DNA of 64,000 nucleotides, taken from assembly GCA_017521605.1 (NCBI GenBank), contig JAFXCD010000004.1:1-64000 (forward strand), written 5' to 3'. How positions within the stretch are numbered: position 1 is the first letter of the stretch; every line of letters begins with the position of its first letter. The notes beneath the pieces were generated by a model, which was given only the letters and a program-made list of their open reading frames with translations, was not told where the DNA came from and ran no database searches. The stretch is from Lachnospiraceae bacterium. Lineage in GTDB: Bacteria > Bacillota > Clostridia > Lachnospirales > Lachnospiraceae. This document shows, in pieces, positions 7,605 to 15,996 of the stretch. The position numbers were made by a program, and so were the translations under genes.

Positions 7605-9347
7605 ATGGCATTTGACGGTATAACCATTGCAAATCTAATAAAAGAAATGAACGATACTATTATTGGCTGTCGCATTTACAAAATAGCACAGCCGGAAGCA
7701 GATGAGCTGATTTTAACCATAAAAGGCAGTTGCGGACAAAAGCGCCTTTTTCTGTCTGCCAGTGCTTCTCTTCCGCTGATTTATTTCACAGAAACCAATA
7801 AACCCAGTCCTCTGACTGCACCTGGCTTTTGTATGCTGCTTCGCAAGCATTTACAAAACGGCCGAATTATTTCCGTAATCCAACCGGGACTGGATCGTAT
7901 TATCCACATTAATATTGAACATTTGGATGAAATGGGAGATTTATGTCAAAAGACTCTGATTATAGAAATCATGGGTAAACACAGTAATATTATCTTCTGC
8001 CATGCAGACGGCACCATTATTGACAGTATTAAGCATGTATCCGGTTTGGTCAGCAGTGTCCGCGAAGTTTTACCGGGCAAGCATTACTTTGTTCCACAGA
8101 CCCAGGAAAAGCTGAATCCTTTTGACTTGGATGAAGAACTTTGGAAAACCACTGTACTCAATAAGCCTACTTCTGTGTATAAAGCTATCTATGGCAGTTA
8201 TACAGGTATCTCTCCCATCATCGCACAAGAAATATGTTTCCGTGCCGGTGTGGATGGTGAAGCTTCTACCGCTTCTCTCTCAGATACCGAAAGCCACAAG
8301 CTGTATGAAACCTTGGCCGGGCTGATGGAAGATGTACAGAATGGTGCCTTTTCTCCACATATTGCCTATACCGGCAAACAACCTGTGGAATTTGCTGCTC
8401 TGCCACTTACATTATATAGTGCAGGCAATGACAAATTAGTGCCATATGATACCATGTCACTTCTTTTAGAACAGTATTATGCTGAGAAAAGCACCCTTAC
8501 ACGTATCCGTCAGAAATCAGCCGATTTACGCAAAATTGTACAGACTGCCTTAGAACGTAATATCAAAAAATATGACCTGCAGCTTCGTCAAATGAAAGAT
8601 ACTGAAAAGCGGGATACCTATCGTATTTATGGTGAACTTCTTAATACCTACGGCTATGGCATAGCCTCACAGTCCAAATCTATGGAAGCACTCAACTACT
8701 ATACTAATGAAATGATTACCATTCCTTTGGATCCGGATTTGACCCCTCAGGAAAATGCCAAGAAATATTTTGATAAATACAGCAAAATGAAACGTACCTA
8801 TGAGGCCCTTGCGGAACTTACCACTCAAGTCAAGGAAGAAATCCAACATTTGGAATCCATTTCCACTGCCTTGGATATTGCTCTGCAGGAAGAAGATTTG
8901 GTTCAAATCAAAGAAGAATTAACAGAAAGCGGCTACATTCGCCGCAAAGGCGGTAATAAAAAAGAAAAAATTACCAGCAAACCCTTCCACTACATCAGTA
9001 GTGACGGTTTTCACATGTATGTAGGAAAAAATAACTACCAGAACGACGAACTTACCTTTAAATTTGCCAATGGTAACGACTGGTGGTTCCATGCAAAGAA
9101 TACCCCCGGTTCTCACGTTATTGTAAAAACCGACGGTGCAGATGAACTTCCTGACAGAACCTTTGAAGAAGCCGGTCGCCTTGCCGCCTACTATTCTAAA
9201 GGACGTGACCAGGACAAAGTGGAAATCGACTACATCCAGAAAAAACACGTAAAGAAGCCTGCCGGTTCCAAACCCGGTTTCGTAGTATATTACACCAATT
9301 ATTCCCTGATGATTGATTCTGATATTTCCGGAATACAGCAGGTATAA
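7605..9347 (+). CDS. rqcH: Ribosome quality-control protein RqcH (NFACT family)
   Basis: RqcH, the bacterial Rqc2/NEMF homologue, binds stalled 50S-peptidyl-tRNA complexes and directs alanine tailing of the nascent chain; older annotation calls the family fibronectin-binding proteins. The 580-aa protein has an N-terminal NFACT-N domain starting MAFDGITIANLIKEM, a coiled-coil middle (about 290-430) and a C-terminal NFACT-R domain containing FHMYVGKNNYQND and DWWFHAKNTPGSHV. Length and order match the family. GGAGG lies nine bases before the ATG. It is the first plus-strand gene after the divergent yicC promoter. Confidence 0.95.
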   Translation: MAFDGITIANLIKEMNDTIIGCRIYKIAQPEADELILTIKGSCGQKRLFLSASASLPLIYFTETNKPSPLTAPGFCMLLRKHLQNGRIISVIQPGLDRIIHINIEHLDEMGDLCQKTLIIEIMGKHSNIIFCHADGTIIDSIKHVSGLVSSVREVLPGKHYFVPQTQEKLNPFDLDEELWKTTVLNKPTSVYKAIYGSYTGISPIIAQEICFRAGVDGEASTASLSDTESHKLYETLAGLMEDVQNGAFSPHIAYTGKQPVEFAALPLTLYSAGNDKLVPYDTMSLLLEQYYAEKSTLTRIRQKSADLRKIVQTALERNIKKYDLQLRQMKDTEKRDTYRIYGELLNTYGYGIASQSKSMEALNYYTNEMITIPLDPDLTPQENAKKYFDKYSKMKRTYEALAELTTQVKEEIQHLESISTALDIALQEEDLVQIKEELTESGYIRRKGGNKKEKITSKPFHYISSDGFHMYVGKNNYQNDELTFKFANGNDWWFHAKNTPGSHVIVKTDGADELPDRTFEEAGRLAAYYSKGRDQDKVEIDYIQKKHVKKPAGSKPGFVVYYTNYSLMIDSDISGIQQV

Positions 9348-9386
9348 TTGTTTACAAAAAACCTTTTCTTTTTTAGAAAACCATAC

Positions 9387-9415
9387 TTGTATTTACCGCT
9401 TCTTTGTTCTATGAT
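9387..9415 (+). promoter_or_regulatory. Putative promoter of the GH5 gene
   Basis: TTGTAT (9387-9392), 17-bp spacer, TATGAT (9410-9415), about 75 bp before the start codon. No terminator was seen between rqcH and this site, so read-through is also possible. Confidence 0.45.
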
Positions 9416-9490
9416 AAAAGAGAACACTACTGTAGTCGCACAATTCTTATAACATAAAAATCGCAAAACTATATAAGGAGAGGTATTATT

Positions 9491-10438
9491 ATGATTACAA
9501 CAGAAAGAAATGGTATGGCAACCCCCTTTGGAATCCATGGCAAACTTCATGTAGAAGGTGCCAAATTAATGGACGAACATCAGAACATCTGTCAGTTAAA
9601 GGGTATCAGTACACACAACATTTCCCTTTATCCGGAGTATGTGAATGAAGCCTGTGTAAGTCAGTTGACCGACAAATTCGGAATGAGTGCTTTTCGTATT
9701 GCTATGTACTCTGCAGAAGCAGATGATGTAAAGGGCTATGCTGATGGTGATGATACCCAGCGTGCCGAACTGGAGAAACTGGTAATCGCGTCTGCTGAAA
9801 TTTGTGCCAAATTAGGTATTTATCTGCTTGTTGACTGGCATATTCTTTTGGATTATGACCCCAATATACATACAGATATGGCCATTCAGTTTTTCAAAAA
9901 CGTGTGTCCTTCACTGAAAAAGTATGACAATGTGATTTATGAAATCTGTAACGAGCCCAATATGGACACTACCTGGGCACAGATTACCAATTATGCCAAT
10001 CAGGTCATTCCCTCAATCCGTGAAATTGACCCTGATAAAATAATTATTGTTGGTACTCCTGTATGGTCCCAGCGTGTGGATGAAGCCGCCAAGGCACCAT
10101 TGAACTATCCCAACTTAGTTTATACCCTACATTTTTATGCTGATACACATAAAGAGGATTTGCGCAATCTCATGGTAAATGCTATCAATGACGGACTTCC
10201 TGTATTTGTTTCTGAATTCGGTATTTGTGATGCTTCCGGTAATGGTCCCATCAATGATGAGGAAACCAATAAGTGGATTGACCTTATGAATAAATATGAT
10301 GTAAGCTATGTGCTTTGGAACCTTTCTAACAAGGCAGAAACCTCTGCTATCCTGGCACCCACCTGTACTGTAACCACGGATTTCTCTGAAGATGATTTCT
10401 CTGAATGCGGCAAGCGCGTAGCCGGATACTTGAAATAA
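9491..10438 (+). CDS. Glycoside hydrolase family 5 (cellulase-like), no signal peptide
   Basis: A GH5 (alpha/beta)8-barrel hydrolase, closest in appearance to the endoglucanase-type subfamily. In the 315-aa protein the acid/base is E155 in YEICNEPN and the nucleophile E242 in FVSEFG; FRIAMY (about residue 70), VDWHI (116-117) and LHFYADTH (214-220) are further active-site strands. The barrel begins almost at once and there is no signal peptide, dockerin or binding module, so the enzyme should act in the cytoplasm, probably on imported oligosaccharides. AAGGAGAGG lies seven bases upstream. A bidirectional terminator follows. Substrate is not determinable from sequence alone. Confidence 0.9.
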   Translation: MITTERNGMATPFGIHGKLHVEGAKLMDEHQNICQLKGISTHNISLYPEYVNEACVSQLTDKFGMSAFRIAMYSAEADDVKGYADGDDTQRAELEKLVIASAEICAKLGIYLLVDWHILLDYDPNIHTDMAIQFFKNVCPSLKKYDNVIYEICNEPNMDTTWAQITNYANQVIPSIREIDPDKIIIVGTPVWSQRVDEAAKAPLNYPNLVYTLHFYADTHKEDLRNLMVNAINDGLPVFVSEFGICDASGNGPINDEETNKWIDLMNKYDVSYVLWNLSNKAETSAILAPTCTVTTDFSEDDFSECGKRVAGYLK

Positions 10439-10455
10439 TAAGAACTGAATTCATT

Positions 10456-10512
10456 AAAAACTCCCATTCGGATACAAGCATGCATACCTTGTTACCAAAT
10501 GGGAGTTTTAAT
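10456..10512. terminator. Bidirectional terminator between convergent units
   Basis: The arms AACTCCCATT and AATGGGAGTT enclose a long loop; T runs flank both sides (TTTT on plus, TTTTT on minus). It ends both the GH5 transcript and the long minus-strand glgA-to-NlpC transcript. Confidence 0.75.
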
Positions 10513-10520
10513 TTCATCAC

Positions 10521-11231
10521 TTACATTTCAAAGGAATTATAAATCTTTTTTACATCCTCTTCATAATAATTTATCATTCTGTAATTGAATTTTTTTGTTG
10601 TTCTGTAAAGCACGGTTCTGCAAATAGACTCTCTAATGGAATAGAGGGATTTTCTCACTCCTGATGATAATTTTATCCTCTTTAAAAATATATTATCTTC
10701 TGTTTCAAAGTCTTCCGAACAGATATCTCTTTTCAGATTTTCAAAAGGTCTTAAAACCTCATATAAATCCTTTGGATGCATTTTATATGACTCCTTAGGT
10801 ATCTCTATTCCCTTAATAAAGGATAAAAGCACACAAATAAATTCTACACAATGATAGGATTTATAAGCTTTCACTCCACCAATGATAAACATTACCAGAG
10901 CTGATACATAATTAAAAGTATATTCCTTATCATTTTTTACATTTTCAACAAAACTATATATTTTTGTATACTCACTTTCACTTACAGGTACTTTAAACAC
11001 CATTTCTTTTAGGTATATATTTTCTTTTCCATGAAAATAGAACCCCTGAGTTTCTTCCACAAGTCCTCCTACAAATGGTATCTTGTCATTCTTAACCTGA
11101 AAAGAATACAGCCTTTCTAAATCTTCATCAAATGCTATAGAAAAATGAGTATATTCAAATTTAGTTATGAATGTAACATATTTATTGATAATTGTCGGAA
11201 GCTGCACCATTGTTATGTAAATATATTTCAT
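10521..11231 (-). CDS. Permuted NlpC/P60-like (YiiX/LRAT-like) protein
   Basis: This 236-aa protein resembles circularly permuted papain-fold proteins, in which the catalytic His precedes the Cys: H29 in YTHFSIAFD and C128 in YHCVEFIC, where the CxEF pattern is typical. Such proteins act as amidases or acyltransferases, some on lipids (LRAT type). The C-terminal ~100 residues are basic and helical with no recognised domain. Its ATG overlaps the stop of the radical SAM gene (TGATG), so it is coupled to it and is the last gene of the run. No signal peptide was seen. Fold assignment is moderately sure; the substrate is unknown. Confidence 0.6.
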   Translation of the reverse strand: MKYIYITMVQLPTIINKYVTFITKFEYTHFSIAFDEDLERLYSFQVKNDKIPFVGGLVEETQGFYFHGKENIYLKEMVFKVPVSESEYTKIYSFVENVKNDKEYTFNYVSALVMFIIGGVKAYKSYHCVEFICVLLSFIKGIEIPKESYKMHPKDLYEVLRPFENLKRDICSEDFETEDNIFLKRIKLSSGVRKSLYSIRESICRTVLYRTTKKFNYRMINYYEEDVKKIYNSFEM

Positions 11232-12568
11232 CAGATAATAATCGGCGCTATATTATGCTTAATATGATATCTGTAAAACATATTTACTCCGAAGTTGAAT
11301 AAGGAACGCATAGGATGCTTTAAAAAGGATTTGGTAAAGATTACTCTTTTAAATATGTTCTTAATAGAATAAACCTCATTATAAGTCCACCAATATAATC
11401 TATCTATATCCTCTGCAGATAATTGTTTATTTCTTTTAACTGCTTTTGATGGACTATACTCATAAATATTGTCGTTTATCAATTCCCCACTATCTTTTAC
11501 CTCATCAAAAAACGGAGTGCCCGGAATAGGTGTAATGATATAAAATTTAGGTGCAGTAATTTTATTATCAATTACAAATTGCGCTGTTTTCTTTATACTT
11601 TCTTCTGTATCATCATCAAGTCCAATCATCATCTCGGTAGCCACATCAATACCTGCATCAATGATGGTTTTCACTAATCTTCCATACTCTTTCGGATCTT
11701 CCCATGATTTATTCATTTTATGTAAATTGGTTTCTGTAATGGATTCCAGTCCAAAACTTAAGCAGATACAACCGCTGTCTGCAACGCATTTTAGCAATTC
11801 CGGATCTTCTGCAAGCTTTATGGAACACTGGCTATACCACTTCATATTCAGCTTCTTAATCTCTGCGCACAAATCCATTGTATATTTTCTATCCGATAAT
11901 ATATTGTCATCAATAAGCAAAAACTTTTTAAAGCCAAGCTCTTTTACTTTCTTGATATCTCTTATCACTTCCGGAATTTCACGTCTTAAATATTTTCCTT
12001 TATAGAGACACGCAATGGAGCAAAATGCGCAGCTGTTGGGGCATCCCCGTCCGGCCTGCACCGGTAAGAAGTCTCCGATTTTCTTAGAGGTTATAAGCTC
12101 ATACCTTGGCAATGGTGTGGATAAGGTTTCTATCTTCTTACTGTAAAACTCCTTCAGATTATCATTTAAATAATCATTCAACATATCCTGCCAGTAACCT
12201 TCCGCATCCCCAATTAATATAGCATCACAATATTGTTTTACTTCATCTGAAACCAGGCTGGCCATATAGCCACCCATCACAACTGTGTGACCCAGTTCTT
12301 TGAATTTCTTGGCTATTTCTATACCTCGAATAATGGAGTGCCCCATGCTGCCAATACCTATTAAGTCAATATCCGTATCCCATGGAATATCTTCAATTGT
12401 TTCAATACAGATTTCAACATCCCAGTCATCACCACACTCCGCTGCAAGTAATGGCATGGTAAGCCCAACAAAATATAGCATGTTCTTTTTTACAAGCAAG
12501 TGATTATTGTCATAAATTGTTGGCTGTATTAATAGCATCCTCTTTTCTTTCTTAAATTTATTTTCCAT
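11231..12568 (-). CDS. B12-binding-type radical SAM protein A
   Basis: A 445-aa radical SAM enzyme with an N-terminal Rossmann-like cobalamin-binding-type domain (about 1-140) and the cluster motif CPNSCAFC (C176, C180, C183), followed by the core barrel with LSFGLES and TPIPGTPFF. Such enzymes carry out methylations or C-C bond formation on unactivated carbons in lipids, peptides and cofactors. The start ATG (12566-12568) has AAAGG nine bases upstream; a TTG at 12577 is less likely. It overlaps radical SAM B by 11 bp and the NlpC-like gene by one base. The exact reaction is unknown. Confidence 0.8.
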   Translation of the reverse strand: MENKFKKEKRMLLIQPTIYDNNHLLVKKNMLYFVGLTMPLLAAECGDDWDVEICIETIEDIPWDTDIDLIGIGSMGHSIIRGIEIAKKFKELGHTVVMGGYMASLVSDEVKQYCDAILIGDAEGYWQDMLNDYLNDNLKEFYSKKIETLSTPLPRYELITSKKIGDFLPVQAGRGCPNSCAFCSIACLYKGKYLRREIPEVIRDIKKVKELGFKKFLLIDDNILSDRKYTMDLCAEIKKLNMKWYSQCSIKLAEDPELLKCVADSGCICLSFGLESITETNLHKMNKSWEDPKEYGRLVKTIIDAGIDVATEMMIGLDDDTEESIKKTAQFVIDNKITAPKFYIITPIPGTPFFDEVKDSGELINDNIYEYSPSKAVKRNKQLSAEDIDRLYWWTYNEVYSIKNIFKRVIFTKSFLKHPMRSLFNFGVNMFYRYHIKHNIAPIII

Positions 12569-13916
12569 AACGGCCAACCTTTCTGTATTCTACTATCATT
12601 CTTATGTAATGCCAAAGCATCCTCATTGCTCCAATAAAACATTTTGCAGTAATTTTAAATCCGCATTTTTGATACATGTAATAAAGTGAGGATAATGATG
12701 ATGTAGTACCAAAATACCCCTTTATAATCTGAATATAATACTGTGTAGGAGTTAATTTTGTAGGCATAATGGCCAAATGTGTCAAATCCCACTTTTCATA
12801 TTCTTCTCTTTTAATCAATAACCGATTTTTATATTTATCATAAATTTCTGTTCCCGGAAGCGGTACTAATGGTTGCAGATTTACAAATCTTATATGCATA
12901 CTTCTAATCCATCTGATAAAATTCTTAAAATCTTTTTTATCCCAGTCTGGTCCCACAATGGCTCCTGCATACAAATCCACACCATTTTCGTATAAAATAT
13001 CAGAAGCTTTCTTAGACGTTTCCACATCCGTTCTTTTATTAAAATCATTTAATTCATCCTGCTTAAAACTCTCAATTCCAACAAATACTGCATCTAAGCC
13101 ATGCTTACTTAACAGAGTAATCATATCCGGATTTTCTACTATAAAATCTGCACGCCCAAAAATAATAAATGTTTTATGTATATTGTTCTCATCCAACAAT
13201 TTGCAGAATTCAATAATCCTTTCCCTGCTTACCAAAAAATTATCATCTACAATAAAAACATTGGGCTCTTGTATATCCTTTAACTCTTCAATTACCGGCA
13301 TAAGCTCTCTTGTCCAGTAAGAATGGTCTGTAATGGATACACAAAAACAAAACTTACAGCTATATGGACAACCAAATGAAGTTTTTAACAAAGCACAGGG
13401 GGCATGATATGCATAATCATACCTCTTACGATATCTTTTGGTACTTTGCCTGTCCGGTTTGGGAAGTTTATAGCTCTTATCAATTGCATCATGCTTAAAT
13501 ACAGGTTTTTCATTCTTTGCAATGGCATTTAACAAAATTTCTGTATTTTGCATTCCGTTAATACCAAGCACATAATCTATATTTTTATATTTAAAATCAC
13601 CGGGAATTACTTCTGAATGCACACCACCAACAGCAGTAATGATCTTCCTACTTACACTCTTTACCACATCAGCATAACCCTTTATAACATTTACATGCGT
13701 TATATAGGACGTAAACATAACAACTCTCGGATTATATTTTCTTACAATTGCTTCCAGAGAGTTTCTTTCTAAAATCATATCTGCAATTTTCACTCTATGT
13801 CCCATCTTTTTCACTATAGAATATACATACTCAAGTTCCAATGGTTCACAGGTCATTAAATCCGTTAACCCCAGTGAATTTTTGTGTGGTTTTGGTCTGA
13901 CTAACAGTACTTTCAT
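12558..13916 (-). CDS. B12-binding-type radical SAM protein B
   Basis: A second 452-aa enzyme of the same architecture but divergent in sequence: B12-binding-type domain (about 1-140, with GGVHSEVIPG), cluster motif CPYSCKFC (C183, C187, C190) and a radical SAM barrel with PLPGTEIYDKY. The C-terminal ~70 residues are hydrophobic and basic (FIGAMRMLWHYIRM), suggesting membrane association, as in some lipid-modifying members. AAAGGTGA precedes the ATG. Two different enzymes side by side suggests successive or paired reactions on one substrate. Family secure, reaction unknown. Confidence 0.8.
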   Translation of the reverse strand: MKVLLVRPKPHKNSLGLTDLMTCEPLELEYVYSIVKKMGHRVKIADMILERNSLEAIVRKYNPRVVMFTSYITHVNVIKGYADVVKSVSRKIITAVGGVHSEVIPGDFKYKNIDYVLGINGMQNTEILLNAIAKNEKPVFKHDAIDKSYKLPKPDRQSTKRYRKRYDYAYHAPCALLKTSFGCPYSCKFCFCVSITDHSYWTRELMPVIEELKDIQEPNVFIVDDNFLVSRERIIEFCKLLDENNIHKTFIIFGRADFIVENPDMITLLSKHGLDAVFVGIESFKQDELNDFNKRTDVETSKKASDILYENGVDLYAGAIVGPDWDKKDFKNFIRWIRSMHIRFVNLQPLVPLPGTEIYDKYKNRLLIKREEYEKWDLTHLAIMPTKLTPTQYYIQIIKGYFGTTSSLSSLYYMYQKCGFKITAKCFIGAMRMLWHYIRMIVEYRKVGRYGK

Positions 13917-13934
13917 GATTCACCTTTCGTAAAT

Positions 13935-14924
13935 TTAATTAAATACATTAAAATCATATTCCTGAACTTTATATTCAAGCCAATGTACCTTTTTCTTAAT
14001 AATCCAGTTTATTAATCTGTTACTATGAGCCAACAAAAAATAATTATTATAGATATTAGCTCCGAATTTCAATTTTGCGTCATATGCAGTTTGTCCTAAC
14101 TGGATGTACTTAAAATTGTGTTCTATTGCATATTGTGTAATTCTGATAAGCATGTTGTGATATATATCGTATGTATGTGCTATTTCATAATTATAGCCGC
14201 AAAATTCAAATATCAACATATCATTTTTTATATCTTCAATGATTTGAATAAATGCTTCTGTCTTTCCATTAATCTTTAACAGCAGTGTTTTTGAAATATC
14301 ATTCCTAAAAAAATCCGCTGTCAGCTTTTCAAGAGAATACTGAGAATGATTAAATACCTGTTCGTAAAGCTGATACATTTCATCTGTAAAATCCTTATTC
14401 GATTCTAAGAACTCATATTCTATATCATTACCCTTTTTAAGTGCCTGATTAATTCTTCTTCTGTATCCCGAACGCATACTTTTCAGATATTCATCAAATG
14501 TCTTCCACTTATTTTCAATAACACAAATAGGGAGATAATGTCCCTTAACAAAACTGTCTAACTCTTCCTCTCCTATATTGATTAATATCTTGATGCCTTT
14601 CATTTTTTTCAACACCTGATTTAACTCTTTTGTATCTTCGTGGAATACGACACTTGAGTGTGATACAGAAAGCGGCAGATAAATAAACTTCATGTGACAA
14701 TTTATTTTATATTTATCTGTAAAAATAAATAAATTAAACCTTCTTTCAAACATCATAAAACCGGTATAGAGTTCTCCGTTTTTATAAAACAAATGGTAGG
14801 ATTGGTTACAGTAATTTACCCTCTCCATAAACGCCATAAACGCCTTGGACATATAAATATTCTTCTCACAAAGCTTATCCCATTCCTCCGGTAAATCTTT
14901 TGCAAATTGTATTTTCTTATACAT
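13935..14924 (-). CDS. FemAB/GNAT-like acyltransferase
   Basis: A 329-aa protein resembling the GNAT-fold BioF2/FemAB group that transfers acyl or aminoacyl groups to amines. The segment MRSGYRRRINQALKKG (mid-protein) resembles the basic helix of FemX/CelD-like members, and the C-terminal half has TEAFIQIIED and YIQLGQTAYDAKLKFGA, consistent with the second GNAT-like lobe. The start at ATG 14922-14924 is favoured by AGGAG five bases upstream; two further in-frame ATGs lie upstream, and the gene overlaps its neighbour by 8 bp. Donor and acceptor are unknown; an aminoacyl-tRNA or acyl-CoA/adenylate donor is possible. Confidence 0.6.
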   Translation of the reverse strand: MYKKIQFAKDLPEEWDKLCEKNIYMSKAFMAFMERVNYCNQSYHLFYKNGELYTGFMMFERRFNLFIFTDKYKINCHMKFIYLPLSVSHSSVVFHEDTKELNQVLKKMKGIKILINIGEEELDSFVKGHYLPICVIENKWKTFDEYLKSMRSGYRRRINQALKKGNDIEYEFLESNKDFTDEMYQLYEQVFNHSQYSLEKLTADFFRNDISKTLLLKINGKTEAFIQIIEDIKNDMLIFEFCGYNYEIAHTYDIYHNMLIRITQYAIEHNFKYIQLGQTAYDAKLKFGANIYNNYFLLAHSNRLINWIIKKKVHWLEYKVQEYDFNVFN

Positions 14925-15996
14925 CATTTCTCCTAAGAATTTCATATAAGTGAAATTCTTTATTTATTCCTGTGGCCATTTTTCTGCAAAGACTGGTTGA
15001 TTCTTTATTATCTTCTAAAATAAATGATGATGATCCATATGTAAAATCTTTTCTTCTAAGCTTTAATGAAAAATCAATCAAATTCATTGCAAGACCACTT
15101 CTTTGGTAATCCGGTAATACACCAATCACATTGTATATTATACGTTTGGGTTTAGTTGTTAGTAATTTAGTCAAAAATGTAATGTAGTTAAGACGACCAT
15201 TGTTAAAAAGCTCTGCATAATCCGGATGGGTATATATAAAGCCAACCTCTTTGCCATCCTTCATGGCAAATATGATATCTTCATCCTTAAAGAATAGTTT
15301 TGTCTGCCTCATCAATTCATACATTTCATAAGGAGTTTTTTCAGAATAATATGGTGTCTGCTTAAGTGATTCATGACAAAGCCTACCAAAAATCAGCATT
15401 TCTTCTTTAAAACGCTTTTTCTCAAAAAACCTAAATTGGTACTCTCTATAATTCTTATCCAATAAATTATTATCAAAAAATTTTACACTGTTATTCACAT
15501 CATATTTGTAGGAAAATGCCCGTTTCATTACCGGGAATACTTTGTCCATTTCATTCGTGTAATAATCTTTATTATAGTTTGAATTGAATTCAAACTTTTG
15601 ATTATATTCACTGGTTAAAATCCCCAGTCCGTAACTTATTTGACCATTAATACCAACAATGGTTTTGCTTTTTTCATATTTACTCATAAGCTTATTTGAA
15701 ATATCAATTATCTTTTTCAAATATTTTTCAGCCTTGGGCAGAAACTCTACAAAAGCTAGCTTGATTTCACTGGTTTCATCTATGACAAAAATGCATTCCA
15801 GCTTTGGTTCCTTATTATCATAAATAATAATAGGTAAAATCTTATGTCTTTTTGCATAACTATCTTTTTTATATAAAAAGTTTCTTACAAAAATCACATT
15901 CATATCGCAATAATTTTTGTCATTTTCATATATCTTATATAAAAAATCCAGATAATCCTTCTTTTGTTTCTTCGTTTTTACTCTAACGATTTCCAT
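14917..15996 (-). CDS. GNAT-family N-acyltransferase
   Basis: A 359-aa protein with a C-terminal GNAT domain: FAMKDGKEVGFIY is the central strand pair and VLPDYQRSGLAMNLIDF is the acyl-CoA pyrophosphate-binding motif A (Q/RxxGxG/A type). The N-terminal ~200 residues appear to be a second, poorly conserved GNAT-like lobe with KTIVGINGQISYGLG. It starts inside the 3' end of the AMP-ligase gene (14-bp overlap), with AAGGG eight bases upstream, so the ligase and this transferase are translationally coupled. The ligase probably supplies its acyl donor, which is inference. Confidence 0.65.
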   Translation of the reverse strand: MEIVRVKTKKQKKDYLDFLYKIYENDKNYCDMNVIFVRNFLYKKDSYAKRHKILPIIIYDNKEPKLECIFVIDETSEIKLAFVEFLPKAEKYLKKIIDISNKLMSKYEKSKTIVGINGQISYGLGILTSEYNQKFEFNSNYNKDYYTNEMDKVFPVMKRAFSYKYDVNNSVKFFDNNLLDKNYREYQFRFFEKKRFKEEMLIFGRLCHESLKQTPYYSEKTPYEMYELMRQTKLFFKDEDIIFAMKDGKEVGFIYTHPDYAELFNNGRLNYITFLTKLLTTKPKRIIYNVIGVLPDYQRSGLAMNLIDFSLKLRRKDFTYGSSSFILEDNKESTSLCRKMATGINKEFHLYEILRRNDV

